Below, one piece after another: positions 1 to 6,661 of a stretch of 10,016 nucleotides of DNA (positions are counted from its first letter, which is position 1; every line of letters starts with the position of its first letter). Below the pieces are notes generated by a model. It did not search any database, had not been told where the DNA came from, and worked only from the letters and a program-made list of their open reading frames with translations. Source of the DNA: Pseudomonadota bacterium (GTDB lineage Bacteria > Pseudomonadota > Gammaproteobacteria > Burkholderiales > Burkholderiaceae); the NCBI GenBank assembly GCA_021783435.1, contig JAJXUC010000140.1:1-10016 (forward strand), in the 5' to 3' direction. The position numbers and the translations under genes were made by a program.

Positions 1-69
1 GCTGACGTTGCCTCGCTGCACAGGCAGGCAATGCTCGATCTGGGCGAATTGGGCTTGCGTGATTTCCAT
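1..69 (-). CDS. IS5-family transposase, N-terminal fragment (runs off window)
   Basis: Only the first 23 codons are visible, from an ATG at 69 reading leftward past position 1. The peptide begins MEITQAQFAQIEHCLP and continues VQRGNVS. This matches the N-terminal signature of IS5-family DDE transposases, in which a short helical segment leads to an RGNVS motif before the first DNA-binding region. No catalytic residue is within the window, so intactness cannot be judged. The region upstream of the ATG (70-122) is the IS end and would carry the transposase promoter, but I see no clear -35/-10 pair or strong ribosome binding site. Family assignment rests on recognition of the short N-terminus alone. 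Confidence 0.75.
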   Translation of the reverse strand, partial: MEITQAQFAQIEHCLPVQRGNVS

Positions 70-122
70 GCACGAAGTGTCTCACGACTCGCATGCTCAA
101 CTCAATTAGTGTTAACACGCCC
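1..122 (-). mobile_element. Right-hand end (transposase 5' side) of an IS5-type insertion sequence, partial
   Basis: The leftmost bases contain the beginning of an IS5-family-like transposase reading out of the window, preceded by about 50 bases of non-coding end sequence. Read on the minus strand, the element appears to begin at 122 with GGGCGTGTTAACACTAATTG. This includes the perfect 10-base palindrome GTGTTAACAC at 109-118. Directly outside it lies TA (123-124), the two-base target duplication typical of several IS5 subgroups. The other end and the matching terminal repeat lie outside the window, so the exact boundary and the subgroup are inferred. The neighbouring RraA-family gene stops exactly at this boundary. 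Confidence 0.75.
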
Positions 123-652
123 TAGTCGCCAGCCGATCCCGATCGGTAGCCCATGTGCAGCGGCTCGGCGCTGACCAGCATGCCGTCGGCATCGGCATAG
201 AGCCAGTCGCCAGGCCGCACCTTGACACCCTGAATCCGAATCGCAAGATCGCGCTGTCCGGCGCCCTGCTTGCGCGGCGGCATCGGCATAGCAGCCAAGG
301 CGCGCACGCCGACAGGGGCTGCGGCGATTTCAGCGACATCGCGCACGCATCCGTCGATCACCACACCCGCCCAGCCGCTGCGCGCCGCCAGCGCGGCGAG
401 ATTGCCGCCAAACAGTGCGTGCCGCATCGAGCCGCCGCCGTCGACCACCAGCACCCGCGCCATGCCGGCGTCCTCCAGCGCGGCGCGAACCAGGCCGTTG
501 TCTTCGAAACACTGCACGGTACTGACTTGACCGTAAAAGGACTGCAAGCGGCCGAAGTTCCTGAACTGCGGCGGCAAAACCCGAAGCAGACCCGTGGAGA
601 TCGCCTCCGGATGCTGGTCGCAAAAATCGCAGATTGACATCGACGACGGCAT
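122..652 (-). CDS. rraA: RraA family protein: probable 4-hydroxy-4-methyl-2-oxoglutarate aldolase / regulator of RNase E activity
   Basis: The 176-residue product aligns by eye along its whole length with the RraA/MenG-like fold. It has FRNFGRLQSFYGQ (30-42), TVQCFEDNGL (45-54), VLVVDGGGSMR (67-77), WAGVVIDGCVRD (94-105) and the C-terminal GDWLYADADGMLVS (148-161). The family includes E. coli RraA, which binds RNase E, and class II pyruvate aldolases that cleave HMG and oxaloacetate-type substrates. The aldolase signature G-X20-R-D is intact here (G83, R104, D105). E. coli RraA lacks the Asp, so aldolase activity is plausible. I chose the ATG at 652 because AGGAG lies 7 bases upstream. The open frame extends further 5' without a better start. 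The C-terminus seems complete, although its TAG stop spans the IS junction. The gene is divergent from ctaG. Confidence 0.85.
   Translation of the reverse strand: MPSSMSICDFCDQHPEAISTGLLRVLPPQFRNFGRLQSFYGQVSTVQCFEDNGLVRAALEDAGMARVLVVDGGGSMRHALFGGNLAALAARSGWAGVVIDGCVRDVAEIAAAPVGVRALAAMPMPPRKQGAGQRDLAIRIQGVKVRPGDWLYADADGMLVSAEPLHMGYRSGSAGD
123..124. repeat. Probable TA target-site duplication of the IS
   Basis: The TA abuts the inferred IS end at 122. IS5 subgroups that duplicate two bases use TA. The second copy should flank the distal IS end outside the window. On the minus strand these two bases are also the first two bases of the TAG stop codon of the RraA-family gene. Confidence 0.45.
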
Positions 653-659
653 GCTCTTG

Positions 660-664
660 CTCCT
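660..664 (-). promoter_or_regulatory. Ribosome binding site of the RraA-family gene
   Basis: AGGAG on the minus strand is separated by 7 bases from the ATG at 652. It decides between this start and the in-frame ATGs at 775, 667 and 640. Confidence 0.7.
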
Positions 665-856
665 CATGTCATGGTGAGCCGACCCTGGCCTTGCAGCATA
701 TTGGAACGGCAAACCGTGCAGTTTTCCTTGCGCGAAAACAAACCACGCGACCTCGTTCTTCCGCTCAGGTTCCATTGTGTGCAGATTGCCACCCGGTGGT
801 GCATGCCGACGGCGTTATCCTCTCGACCTGACGTTTGAATCCTGACGACGCTTTTG

Positions 857-1735
857 ATGAGTTCCTTGCTGCACTGGCTCCACCCCTGGTATCCATCCTG
901 GCCGATGGCGCTTTTCCTGTTGGGCGGTGCGGCCTTGTATTGGCGCGGCAGCCGCAGGCAACACACGCCCTGGTGGCGGCAAATGTGGTTCTGGCTCGGC
1001 TGGGTGCTCACGTACCAAGGGCTGCAGACCCAGTGGGACTACTACGCCGAGCATCAGTTCTTTTTGCACATGCTGCAGCAGATGGCGCTGCACGACCTCG
1101 GTCCCTTGTTGGTGATGCTGGCCTGGCCCGTCCCCACGTGGCGCGCGGGCATTCCAGCGCGGTGGCGCAGTCGCTTCCTGGCGCCCCTGATGCGCACCGC
1201 GCCGATGCGGGGCATCACCGATTTCGTGCTCAACCCCTGGATTGCTGGCGCCCTGTTCTCCGGGCTGGTCGTGTTCTGGCTGGTGCCCTTCATCCATGTG
1301 GGCGTCATGCTCAACACCATGCTCTACCAGTTGATGAACTGGACCATGGTGGTCGACGGGCTGCTGTTCTGGTGGCTGGTGCTCGACCCGAGGCCCGCGC
1401 CACCTGCGCACATGCGACCGGGGGGACGCATTTTCCTGCCCATCGTCGCCATGATCCCGCAAATGATTCTGGGCGCCGTGCTGGCGCTGACGAGTGCAGA
1501 CTGGTACCCCATCTACACCCTGTGTGGCCGAGCGATATCGGGCATCGACCCGCTGACAGATCAACATCTCGGCGGCTTGATCCTCTGGATTCCGGCCTCC
1601 GGCATCAACGTCATTGCCGCCATGGTGGCTTTGCGGAACTGGATGCGGTTGTCGGAGCGTGGCCGTTTGCCGGTACTCTCACGCCAAGCCACCGCAGTGA
1701 ACTCCCCCGCTCCCGCACCCAGGCCTGTGGGCTGA
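857..1735 (+). CDS. ctaG: Cytochrome c oxidase assembly protein, caa3-type CtaG family
   Basis: This is a 292-residue polytopic inner-membrane protein. Hydrophobic segments lie near residues 15-29, 43-54, 79-92, 128-150, 160-177, 193-212 and 238-258, giving about seven helices. This fits the caa3_CtaG family, which supports assembly (probably copper delivery) of haem-copper oxidases and is unrelated to the Cox11-type CtaG. Conserved-looking features include the His-rich stretch AEHQFFLHMLQQMALHD (64-80, with H66, H71 and H79), PFIHVGVMLNTMLYQLMNW (144-162) and LDPRP (176-180). I use ATG at 857; a TTG directly before it (854) is a possible alternative. No strong ribosome binding site is visible. 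It converges on a Sco-type copper chaperone gene, consistent with a shared role in oxidase maturation, yet no oxidase subunit genes are nearby. Confidence 0.85.
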   Translation: MSSLLHWLHPWYPSWPMALFLLGGAALYWRGSRRQHTPWWRQMWFWLGWVLTYQGLQTQWDYYAEHQFFLHMLQQMALHDLGPLLVMLAWPVPTWRAGIPARWRSRFLAPLMRTAPMRGITDFVLNPWIAGALFSGLVVFWLVPFIHVGVMLNTMLYQLMNWTMVVDGLLFWWLVLDPRPAPPAHMRPGGRIFLPIVAMIPQMILGAVLALTSADWYPIYTLCGRAISGIDPLTDQHLGGLILWIPASGINVIAAMVALRNWMRLSERGRLPVLSRQATAVNSPAPAPRPVG

Positions 1736-1752
1736 AGCCGACAGATCGGGTC

Positions 1753-1789
1753 AGCCGACATCACCCGGAATGATTGCCCGGGTTCGGCT
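1753..1789. terminator. Hairpin between convergent ctaG and sco genes, possible bidirectional terminator
   Basis: AGCCGA (1753-1758) and ACCCGG (1763-1768) pair with CCGGGT (1778-1783) and TCGGCT (1784-1789). This makes a two-part stem with a CATC bulge and a nine-base loop. It fills the gap between two converging genes, which is where a shared terminator is expected. Neither side has a clear T-run, so rho-independent termination is uncertain. Confidence 0.4.
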
Positions 1790-2391
1790 CAATCGGCCAG
1801 CAACTGTTTGACATCGTGCACGATGGACGGCACCGGGGTGAGGTCCGAGCCGATCAAGATGCCGCGCCCGTCTTTGTCGAAGACATAGATGGCGGCACTG
1901 TGGTCGACCACATATTGGCCCGACTTGTCTTTCTTGCCCAGTTGGTAGGCAACGTGGTAGCGCTTGGCTACATCCTCGATTTCCTGCGGCGTCCCCGTCA
2001 GGCCAATGGCTTGCGGGCTGAAAGCCTGGGTGTAGGCACGCAGAATGGGAAGTGTGTCGCGCGCAGGGTCCACCGAGACCATCAGGATTTGCACATCGCG
2101 GCCTTGCGGCCCCAGTTGCTTCACCGCCTCGGCCAGATGCGACATGGTCAGGGGACAAACGTCCGGGCAATGGGTATAGCCGAAATACAGAATGACTACC
2201 TTGCCTTTGTAGTCGGCGGCCGTCACCTTTTGCCCGGTGTCCGAGGTCAGGTTGAATTTCAAATTGGCCAATACGGCACTGACATTGTCGAGATCCCAAT
2301 GCTGCTTTTGGCCGCAAGCTGCAAGCATGGTGGCCAGGCTCAGCGCACCAGCAGCCAGGAGAAGGGTTCTGCGTCGTGGGTTCAAGTTCAT
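1789..2391 (-). CDS. SCO1/SenC family copper-binding lipoprotein (cytochrome oxidase assembly)
   Basis: The 200-residue product has an N-terminal lipoprotein signal: basic NPRRR (4-8), a hydrophobic stretch and the lipobox LAAC with Cys26. It should therefore be membrane-anchored and face the periplasm. The thioredoxin-like Sco domain follows. It carries the copper-binding motif CPDVCP (C75, C79) after FGYTH, the downstream VSVDPARDT (105-113), and the third ligand His164 in VVDHSA. All residues needed to bind copper for the CuA centre of cytochrome oxidase are present. Length is usual for bacterial Sco proteins. The start is the ATG at 2391, giving a compact signal peptide; an in-frame TTG four codons upstream is the alternative. 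It converges with ctaG, and the clpB terminator lies upstream, so it probably has its own promoter, which I could not identify. Confidence 0.92.
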   Translation of the reverse strand: MNLNPRRRTLLLAAGALSLATMLAACGQKQHWDLDNVSAVLANLKFNLTSDTGQKVTAADYKGKVVILYFGYTHCPDVCPLTMSHLAEAVKQLGPQGRDVQILMVSVDPARDTLPILRAYTQAFSPQAIGLTGTPQEIEDVAKRYHVAYQLGKKDKSGQYVVDHSAAIYVFDKDGRGILIGSDLTPVPSIVHDVKQLLAD

Positions 2392-2442
2392 ACGGCAAGC
2401 CAAGTGGACGTTCCGGCCATCATCGTAGCCGCTTGAAACAAA

Positions 2443-2469
2443 GACGAGAGGCCCATTCCCCCTCTCGTC
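2443..2469 (-). terminator. Rho-independent terminator downstream of clpB
   Basis: On the minus strand, GACGAGAGG and CCTCTCGTC form a perfect 9-bp stem around a nine-base loop (GGGAATGGG), followed at once by TTTGTTTC. This is the classic intrinsic terminator layout in the direction of clpB transcription. It lies about 135 bases after the clpB stop and before the Sco gene start. There is no T-run on the plus-strand side. Confidence 0.75.
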
Positions 2470-2561
2470 ACTGAGCGGCCTGAAGCACGCCGGCTTTTGC
2501 TCTGCGGATGCGCCAGCGCAGGCTCATGAGAGACAGGCTGCAACGCAAAAGGTTCCGGTTG

Positions 2562-2599
2562 CCGGGCGTGACCTTGCGTACCGGCAAGGTCGCGCCCGG
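2562..2599. repeat. Long stem-loop immediately after clpB stop codon
   Basis: Positions 2562-2577 and 2584-2599 are inverted repeats of 16 bases with one mismatch (T2569 opposite G2592), around a six-base loop. The stem starts five bases past the clpB stop. No T-run follows it on the minus strand; the nearest is a CCTTTT about ten bases on. It is therefore more likely an mRNA 3' stabilising structure or an auxiliary terminator than the main one. Confidence 0.6.
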
Positions 2600-2604
2600 A
2601 GACT

Positions 2605-5202
2605 TCAATGCACGGTGCGCTCGAACACGATCTGGCCGTCTCGCACATCCACCGGCACGACCGACTTCGGTCCAAAGCCACCTTCGAGGATGCGCCGCGA
2701 CAGCGGATTCTCGATCTGGCTCTGGATCGCGCGCTTCAAGGGCCGTGCACCGAACACCGGGTCGTACCCAGCCTTGGCCATTTCGGCGATCGCCGCGGCC
2801 GAGACCTCCAGCTTGATGTCCATCTGCGCCAGACGGCGATCCAGCGACTTGAGCTGAATTCGCGCAATGCCCTCGATCTGCACTTGGCTCAGCGCGTGGA
2901 ACACAACCACCTCGTCGATGCGGTTGAGGAACTCGGGGCGGAAATGCTGTTTGACCTCGATCCAGACGGCATCACGAATCGCCTCCTGAGGTTGCCCGGT
3001 CATGGCCATGATGTGCTGCGATCCCAGATTCGACGTCATGACGATGACCGTGTTCTTGAAGTCCACGGTGCGTCCCTGACCATCGGTCAGGCGGCCGTCG
3101 TCGAGCACCTGGAGCAGCACGTTGAACACGTCCGGATGGGCCTTCTCCACCTCGTCGAGCAGGATCACGCTGTAGGGCTTGCGCCGCACCGCCTCGGTCA
3201 AATAGCCACCCTCCTCATAGCCGACATAGCCCGGTGGCGCGCCGATCAGGCGGGCCACCGAATGCTTCTCCATGAATTCGCTCATGTCGATGCGGATGAG
3301 GTGGTCCTGGCTGTCGAACAGGAACTCGGCCAGTGCCTTGCACAACTCGGTCTTGCCGACTCCTGTGGGGCCGAGAAAGAGGAAGGAGCCGTATGGCCGG
3401 TTCGGGTCCGACAGGCCCGCGCGCGACCGGCGAATGGCGTCGGACACCGCGTGAATCGCCTGGTCCTGCCCCACCACCCGCTGGTGCAATTTGTCTTCCA
3501 TCTGCAGCAGCTTGTCGCGCTCGCCTTGCAGCAGCTTGGACAACGGAATGCCGGTCATGCGGCTGACCACTTCGGCGATTTCCTCAGCCCCAACCTGGGT
3601 GCGCAACAGGCGCGGTGTGGCTTTGTCACCCTTGGCGCGGCCCGCCGATTCCAGGGCCTGGGCGTCTTTCAACTGCCGCTCCAGTTCGGGCAGGCGGCCA
3701 TATTGCAGTTCGGCAACCTTGTTGAAATCGCCCTTGCGCGTCAGCTCCTCGATCTGATAACGCATCGCATCGATCTGCTCTTTCACCTGCGCAGATCCCT
3801 GCACCGCGGCCTTCTCCGCCTTCCAGATTTCCTCGAGATCGGAATACTCTTTTTGCAGCTTGGCGATTTCCTCCTCGATCAGGCCGAGGCGCTTTTGCGA
3901 GGCTTCGTCCTTTTCCTTGCGCACGGCTTCACGCTCGATCTTGAGCTGGATGATGCGGCGATCCAACCGGTCCATGACTTCGGGCTTGGAGTCGATTTCC
4001 ATCTTGATGCGCGAACCGGCTTCGTCGATCAGGTCGATGGCCTTGTCGGGCAGGAAACGGTCGGTGATGTAACGGTGGCTCAGTTCCGCTGCGGCGACGA
4101 TGGCCGGGTCAGTGATGTCCACTCCATGGTGCAACTCATAGCGCTCTTGCAGGCCGCGCAGGATGGCGATGGTCGCCTCGACCGTGGGCTCGTCCACGAG
4201 CACTTTCTGGAAGCGCCTCTCCAGCGCGGCGTCCTTCTCGATGTATTTGCGATACTCGTCCAAGGTTGTGGCGCCAATACAGTGCAACTCACCTCGCGCC
4301 AAGGCGGGTTTGAGCATATTGCCCGCATCCATCGCGCCTTCGGCCTTGCCGGCACCGACCATGGTGTGAATTTCATCGATGAACAAAATCACCCGACCCT
4401 CTTCGGCCGCCACCTCTTTGAGCACGGCCTTCAGCCGCTCCTCGAACTCGCCACGGAACTTGGCGCCCGCCAGGAGCCCAGCCATGTCCAGCACCAGCAC
4501 ACGCTTGTTTTTCAGCGTCTCCGGCACCTCGCCGCTGACGATGCGCTGCGCCAGGCCCTCGACAATGGCCGTCTTGCCCACACCGGGCTCGCCGATCAGC
4601 ACCGGGTTGTTCTTGGTGCGCCGCTGCAAGACCTGGATGGTGCGGCGAATTTCGTCGTCGCGGCCGATCACCGGGTCGAGCTTCCCGGCACGGGCGCGCT
4701 CGGTCAGGTCGAGGGTGTATTTGTTCAAGGCCTCGCGCTGCTGCTCGGCGTCGGCGCTGTTCACGCTCTGGCCGCCACGCACGGCGTCAATCGCCGTCTC
4801 GAGCGATGCGCGTGTCAGGCCCACCTCGCGCGCCAGTCTGCCGGCCTCGCCCTTGTCGTCGGCCAATGCCAGCAGGAACAATTCACTGGAAATGAACTGG
4901 TCGCCGCGCTTACCAGCCTCCTTTTCGGTCAGGTTGAGCAGATTGTTCAACTCGCGACTGATCTGAATATTCCCCTCGTTGCCCTGCACCTGCGGCAGTC
5001 GACCCATCGCCGCCTGAGCCGCAGTGGTCAACCCTTGCACATAAACCCCGGCACGCGCCAGCAAAGCTTTCGGGCCATCCTGCCGCAGCAGGGCCGCCAG
5101 CAGGTGAATCGGTTCAATGTAAGGATTGTCCCGCGCCACGGCCAGGGACTGAGCCTCGCTCAGGGCTTCCTGGAATTGGGTGGTGAGTTTCTCGAATCGC
5201 AT
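2605..5202 (-). CDS. clpB: ATP-dependent protein disaggregase ClpB (Hsp100)
   Basis: The 865-residue product is a full-length ClpB, a hexameric cytosolic AAA+ machine that rescues aggregated proteins together with DnaK/DnaJ/GrpE. The N-domain covers about 1-145. AAA-1 has Walker A GEPGVGKT (204-211), pore-loop KFRG (248-251), Walker [10 protein letters not shown] (271-279) and arginine residues R329/R330. The coiled-coil M-domain (about 400-525), rich in Glu, Lys and Arg, separates ClpB from ClpA/ClpC. AAA-2 has Walker A GPTGVGKT (611-618), pore loop GYVG (658-661), Walker B VILLDE (679-684) and sensor-2 GAR (818-820). I chose ATG 5202 because [14 protein letters not shown] is the normal ClpB N-terminus and GGAG lies 6 bases upstream. 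The 15-codon in-frame extension upstream contains the promoter. Regulation by sigma-32 is strongly suggested by the upstream sequence. Confidence 0.98.
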   Translation of the reverse strand: MRFEKLTTQFQEALSEAQSLAVARDNPYIEPIHLLAALLRQDGPKALLARAGVYVQGLTTAAQAAMGRLPQVQGNEGNIQISRELNNLLNLTEKEAGKRGDQFISSELFLLALADDKGEAGRLAREVGLTRASLETAIDAVRGGQSVNSADAEQQREALNKYTLDLTERARAGKLDPVIGRDDEIRRTIQVLQRRTKNNPVLIGEPGVGKTAIVEGLAQRIVSGEVPETLKNKRVLVLDMAGLLAGAKFRGEFEERLKAVLKEVAAEEGRVILFIDEIHTMVGAGKAEGAMDAGNMLKPALARGELHCIGATTLDEYRKYIEKDAALERRFQKVLVDEPTVEATIAILRGLQERYELHHGVDITDPAIVAAAELSHRYITDRFLPDKAIDLIDEAGSRIKMEIDSKPEVMDRLDRRIIQLKIEREAVRKEKDEASQKRLGLIEEEIAKLQKEYSDLEEIWKAEKAAVQGSAQVKEQIDAMRYQIEELTRKGDFNKVAELQYGRLPELERQLKDAQALESAGRAKGDKATPRLLRTQVGAEEIAEVVSRMTGIPLSKLLQGERDKLLQMEDKLHQRVVGQDQAIHAVSDAIRRSRAGLSDPNRPYGSFLFLGPTGVGKTELCKALAEFLFDSQDHLIRIDMSEFMEKHSVARLIGAPPGYVGYEEGGYLTEAVRRKPYSVILLDEVEKAHPDVFNVLLQVLDDGRLTDGQGRTVDFKNTVIVMTSNLGSQHIMAMTGQPQEAIRDAVWIEVKQHFRPEFLNRIDEVVVFHALSQVQIEGIARIQLKSLDRRLAQMDIKLEVSAAAIAEMAKAGYDPVFGARPLKRAIQSQIENPLSRRILEGGFGPKSVVPVDVRDGQIVFERTVH

Positions 5203-5208
5203 GGATGA

Positions 5209-5212
5209 CTCC
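5209..5212 (-). promoter_or_regulatory. Ribosome binding site of clpB
   Basis: GGAG on the minus strand lies 6 bases before the ATG at 5202. It supports this start over the longer open frame beginning at 5247. Confidence 0.65.
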
Positions 5213-5229
5213 GTGTTGCCTATGCCAGC

Positions 5230-5258
5230 AGATGCGGCTGCGCTCATGCATTTTCAAG
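5230..5258 (-). promoter_or_regulatory. Sigma-32 (RpoH) heat-shock promoter of clpB
   Basis: On the minus strand, CTTGAAA (complement of 5252-5258) matches the RpoH -35 consensus exactly. After a 14-base spacer, CCGCATCT (complement of 5230-5237) matches the -10 consensus CCCCATNT at all but one fixed position. The predicted transcript start is near 5222-5224, giving a leader of about 20 bases with the GGAG site. This is the expected arrangement for a heat-shock gene. Confidence 0.85.
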
Positions 5259-5365
5259 TCGACGCCTTGGCCTGATCTTGATCTGGATAAACCCAGTCTG
5301 CGGTTTACAGGGCATACTGCGCCTGACAGCCGCCGACCCGGCGTGGTCATCACATCGCAACTCGC

Positions 5366-5393
5366 TTGCAATGCAGCATTTCGCCCATATGCT
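5366..5393 (+). promoter_or_regulatory. Possible sigma-70-type promoter of the DUF883 gene
   Basis: TTGCAA (5366-5371), a 16-base spacer and TATGCT (5388-5393) each match four of six bases of the -35 and -10 consensus. They lie about 50 bases before the start of the small stress-gene cluster. The match is modest and could be chance. Confidence 0.3.
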
Positions 5394-5433
5394 GTCTGTA
5401 AAGCCCGACGCGCCATTCAACCTCAACAACCTC

Positions 5434-5439
5434 AAGGAG
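5434..5439 (+). promoter_or_regulatory. Ribosome binding site of the DUF883 gene
   Basis: AAGGAG sits 7 bases before the ATG at 5447 but only one base before the ATG at 5441. This favours the second ATG. Confidence 0.75.
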
Positions 5440-5446
5440 TATGACC

Positions 5447-5776
5447 ATGGCCAAAACCACTGTGCAAACCCCCGCCAACGTCAACGTGACCGACAAGTTC
5501 GTCACCGACCTGAAGGAAGTTGCTGCCGATGCCGAGGAACTGCTCAAGCTCACGGCCGGTCAGGCGGGCGACAAGATTGCCGATGTGCGTGGGCGCCTGA
5601 GCGATCGCCTGGGAACCGTGCGTCAGCAGTTGACGCAAATCGAGACCGATGTGCTCGAAAAGGGCAAGGAAGTTGCCCGAGTCACCGATCAATACGTGCA
5701 CGACAATCCCTGGACGTCAATTGGCGCCACCGCTGGCGTGGCGTTCCTGCTCGGCTTGCTGATTGGCCGTCGTTAA
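5447..5776 (+). CDS. DUF883 family protein (YqjD/ElaB-like), C-tail-anchored membrane protein
   Basis: The 109-residue product has a long charged amphipathic helical region (about 14-82, rich in Asp, Glu, Lys and Gln). It ends in the family hallmark HDNPWTSIGATAGVAFLLG followed by LLIGRR (85-109), a glycine-containing single transmembrane tail closed by basic residues. E. coli relatives YqjD, ElaB and YgaM are stationary-phase inner-membrane proteins reported to associate with ribosomes through their soluble part. That role is family knowledge, not shown here. ATG 5447 is chosen for its AAGGAG at ideal spacing. It is the first of three same-strand small genes matching the order yqjD-yqjE-yqjK, with 9 bases to the next start. 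It is divergent from clpB. Confidence 0.9.
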   Translation: MAKTTVQTPANVNVTDKFVTDLKEVAADAEELLKLTAGQAGDKIADVRGRLSDRLGTVRQQLTQIETDVLEKGKEVARVTDQYVHDNPWTSIGATAGVAFLLGLLIGRR

Positions 5777-5785
5777 AGTTTCTCC

Positions 5786-6169
5786 GTGGCCGATCAACCC
5801 GACGCTGGCTGGACCGGCAGCCTGCGCGCCCGGCTCGACAACCTGCTGGCCGCAGCGCAAACGCGGCTGGAATTGCTCACGGTCGAACTGCAGGAAGAAA
5901 AACTGCGCCTCGCCCGTCTGTTGTTCATGACGGTGCTCGCCGCCTTGTTCCTCGGATTCGCCGCCGTGTTCGCCGCGCTGTGGATCACCGTCGCCTTGTG
6001 GGACAGCCACCGGTTGCTTGCACTGGGCCTGGCGACCGGCCTGTTCGTCACCCTGGGCGTGGCTGCTGCCACCGTGGCGGCGCACACCGTGGCGGCCGGC
6101 AGCCGCTTGTTCGCCGCGTCCATCAACGAATTGAACAAAGACCGCTCGGCCTTGAGACGCGAGCCATGA
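5786..6169 (+). CDS. YqjE-like phage-holin-superfamily membrane protein
   Basis: The product is 127 residues. An N-terminal amphipathic region (about 12-44, with the LELLTVELQEEKLRL stretch typical of this family) precedes two hydrophobic helices at about 45-71 and 77-104. A short charged tail follows. This is the layout of the YqjE / putative actinobacterial-holin-X family, which is named by similarity to holins; lysis function is not expected in this chromosomal setting. The start is GTG at 5786, because no in-frame ATG occurs before the first membrane helix, and the ribosome binding site is weak. It lies 9 bases after the DUF883 stop, so translational coupling is likely. Its location between a YqjD-like and a YqjK-like gene supports the family call. 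Exact function unknown. Confidence 0.85.
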   Translation: MADQPDAGWTGSLRARLDNLLAAAQTRLELLTVELQEEKLRLARLLFMTVLAALFLGFAAVFAALWITVALWDSHRLLALGLATGLFVTLGVAAATVAAHTVAAGSRLFAASINELNKDRSALRREP

Positions 6170-6184
6170 CCGTCGAGCGCGCCC

Positions 6185-6550
6185 ATGAGCCCCGAGTCGG
6201 TTGAATTGCTGCTGCGCAAGCAGCGCCTGCAACTTCTTGCCGCGGATCAGCGTCGTGGCTGCGTGGGTCTGATCGAGAAGGTGGAGGCCGGCATGAACAC
6301 CGTGGCCCGCCTGCAGGCCAGTCTGCAAGGCGTCGGTCGGACTCTGAAGGACCACGCGCCGGCGCTTGCCTTGGCCGGGCTGGTCGTGCTGGTCTGGCGC
6401 CCGCGTGGGGTGTTGCGCTGGACGCAGCGCGGCTGGCTCTTGTATCTCGCAACTCGCCGTTTGCGCGGCATTTGGGGTGCTGCACTGGTAGCCGTCGGCA
6501 AATTGCGCGGCGAGGCCGAAGCCCGCATCGACCCAGGGCATGGCGGTTAA
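6185..6550 (+). CDS. YqjK-like protein
   Basis: The product is 121 residues. A basic N-terminal helix (LLLRKQRLQLLAADQRR, about 8-24) and a second helical segment (28-55) lead to a single hydrophobic stretch (about 58-71). The region VWRPRGVLRWTQRGWLLYLATRRLRG (70-95) resembles the RHPNMLVRWARRG...W region of E. coli YqjK. The assignment is supported mainly by this motif and by being third in a yqjD-yqjE-yqjK-like cluster, 15 bases after the YqjE-like stop. It is longer than E. coli YqjK (about 99 residues), with an extra C-terminal segment from about 97 on. The ribosome binding site is weak. It probably sits in the inner membrane as a partner of the two upstream proteins; its biochemical role is unknown. 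Confidence 0.7.
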   Translation: MSPESVELLLRKQRLQLLAADQRRGCVGLIEKVEAGMNTVARLQASLQGVGRTLKDHAPALALAGLVVLVWRPRGVLRWTQRGWLLYLATRRLRGIWGAALVAVGKLRGEAEARIDPGHGG

Positions 6551-6661
6551 CTTCGCCGGCGCCGTCCGTCTTGCCGTCGCCCGGCTGGGGGCAAGGCGAG
6601 CGCAGAAATAGCCTGAACAACCATCCTTATCGCGGCTTGGCGCGTGAAATCCGCGTCGGGT

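Noticed and set aside
653..856. Promoters for the divergent rraA and ctaG genes, and a CCACC-C-GGTGG dyad at 789-799
   Set aside because: No -35/-10 pair with acceptable spacing was found on either strand. The dyad has a one-base centre and is too short to call an operator.
835..1773. A 312-codon plus-strand frame overlapping ctaG
   Set aside because: Its translation is Arg/Ala/His-rich and non-membrane, while the ctaG frame gives a coherent multi-helix family member.
2608..5208. An 866-codon open frame on the plus strand running the full length of clpB
   Set aside because: It is antisense to an unmistakable ClpB. Long antisense frames are common where GC-rich third positions avoid stops on the complementary strand. 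The translation is rich in His, Leu, Gln and Arg with no recognisable domain.
5786..6169. Reading the YqjE-like protein as a phage holin and the cluster as a prophage remnant
   Set aside because: There is no endolysin, integrase or structural phage gene. The order DUF883-YqjE-YqjK matches a known chromosomal cluster, and the holin name comes only from superfamily similarity.
5278..6204. A 308-codon plus-strand frame across the DUF883 and YqjE-like genes
   Set aside because: It overlaps two recognisable genes in another frame, and its composition (Arg-rich, low complexity) is that of an out-of-frame shadow.
6551..6661. Possible terminator hairpins between the YqjK-like gene and moaE (CTTGCC...GGCAAG around 6580-6597; CGCGG...CCGCG around 6630-6656)
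   Set aside because: The stems are only 5-6 bp with loops of about 14-15 bases and no T-runs, no better than expected by chance in GC-rich DNA.
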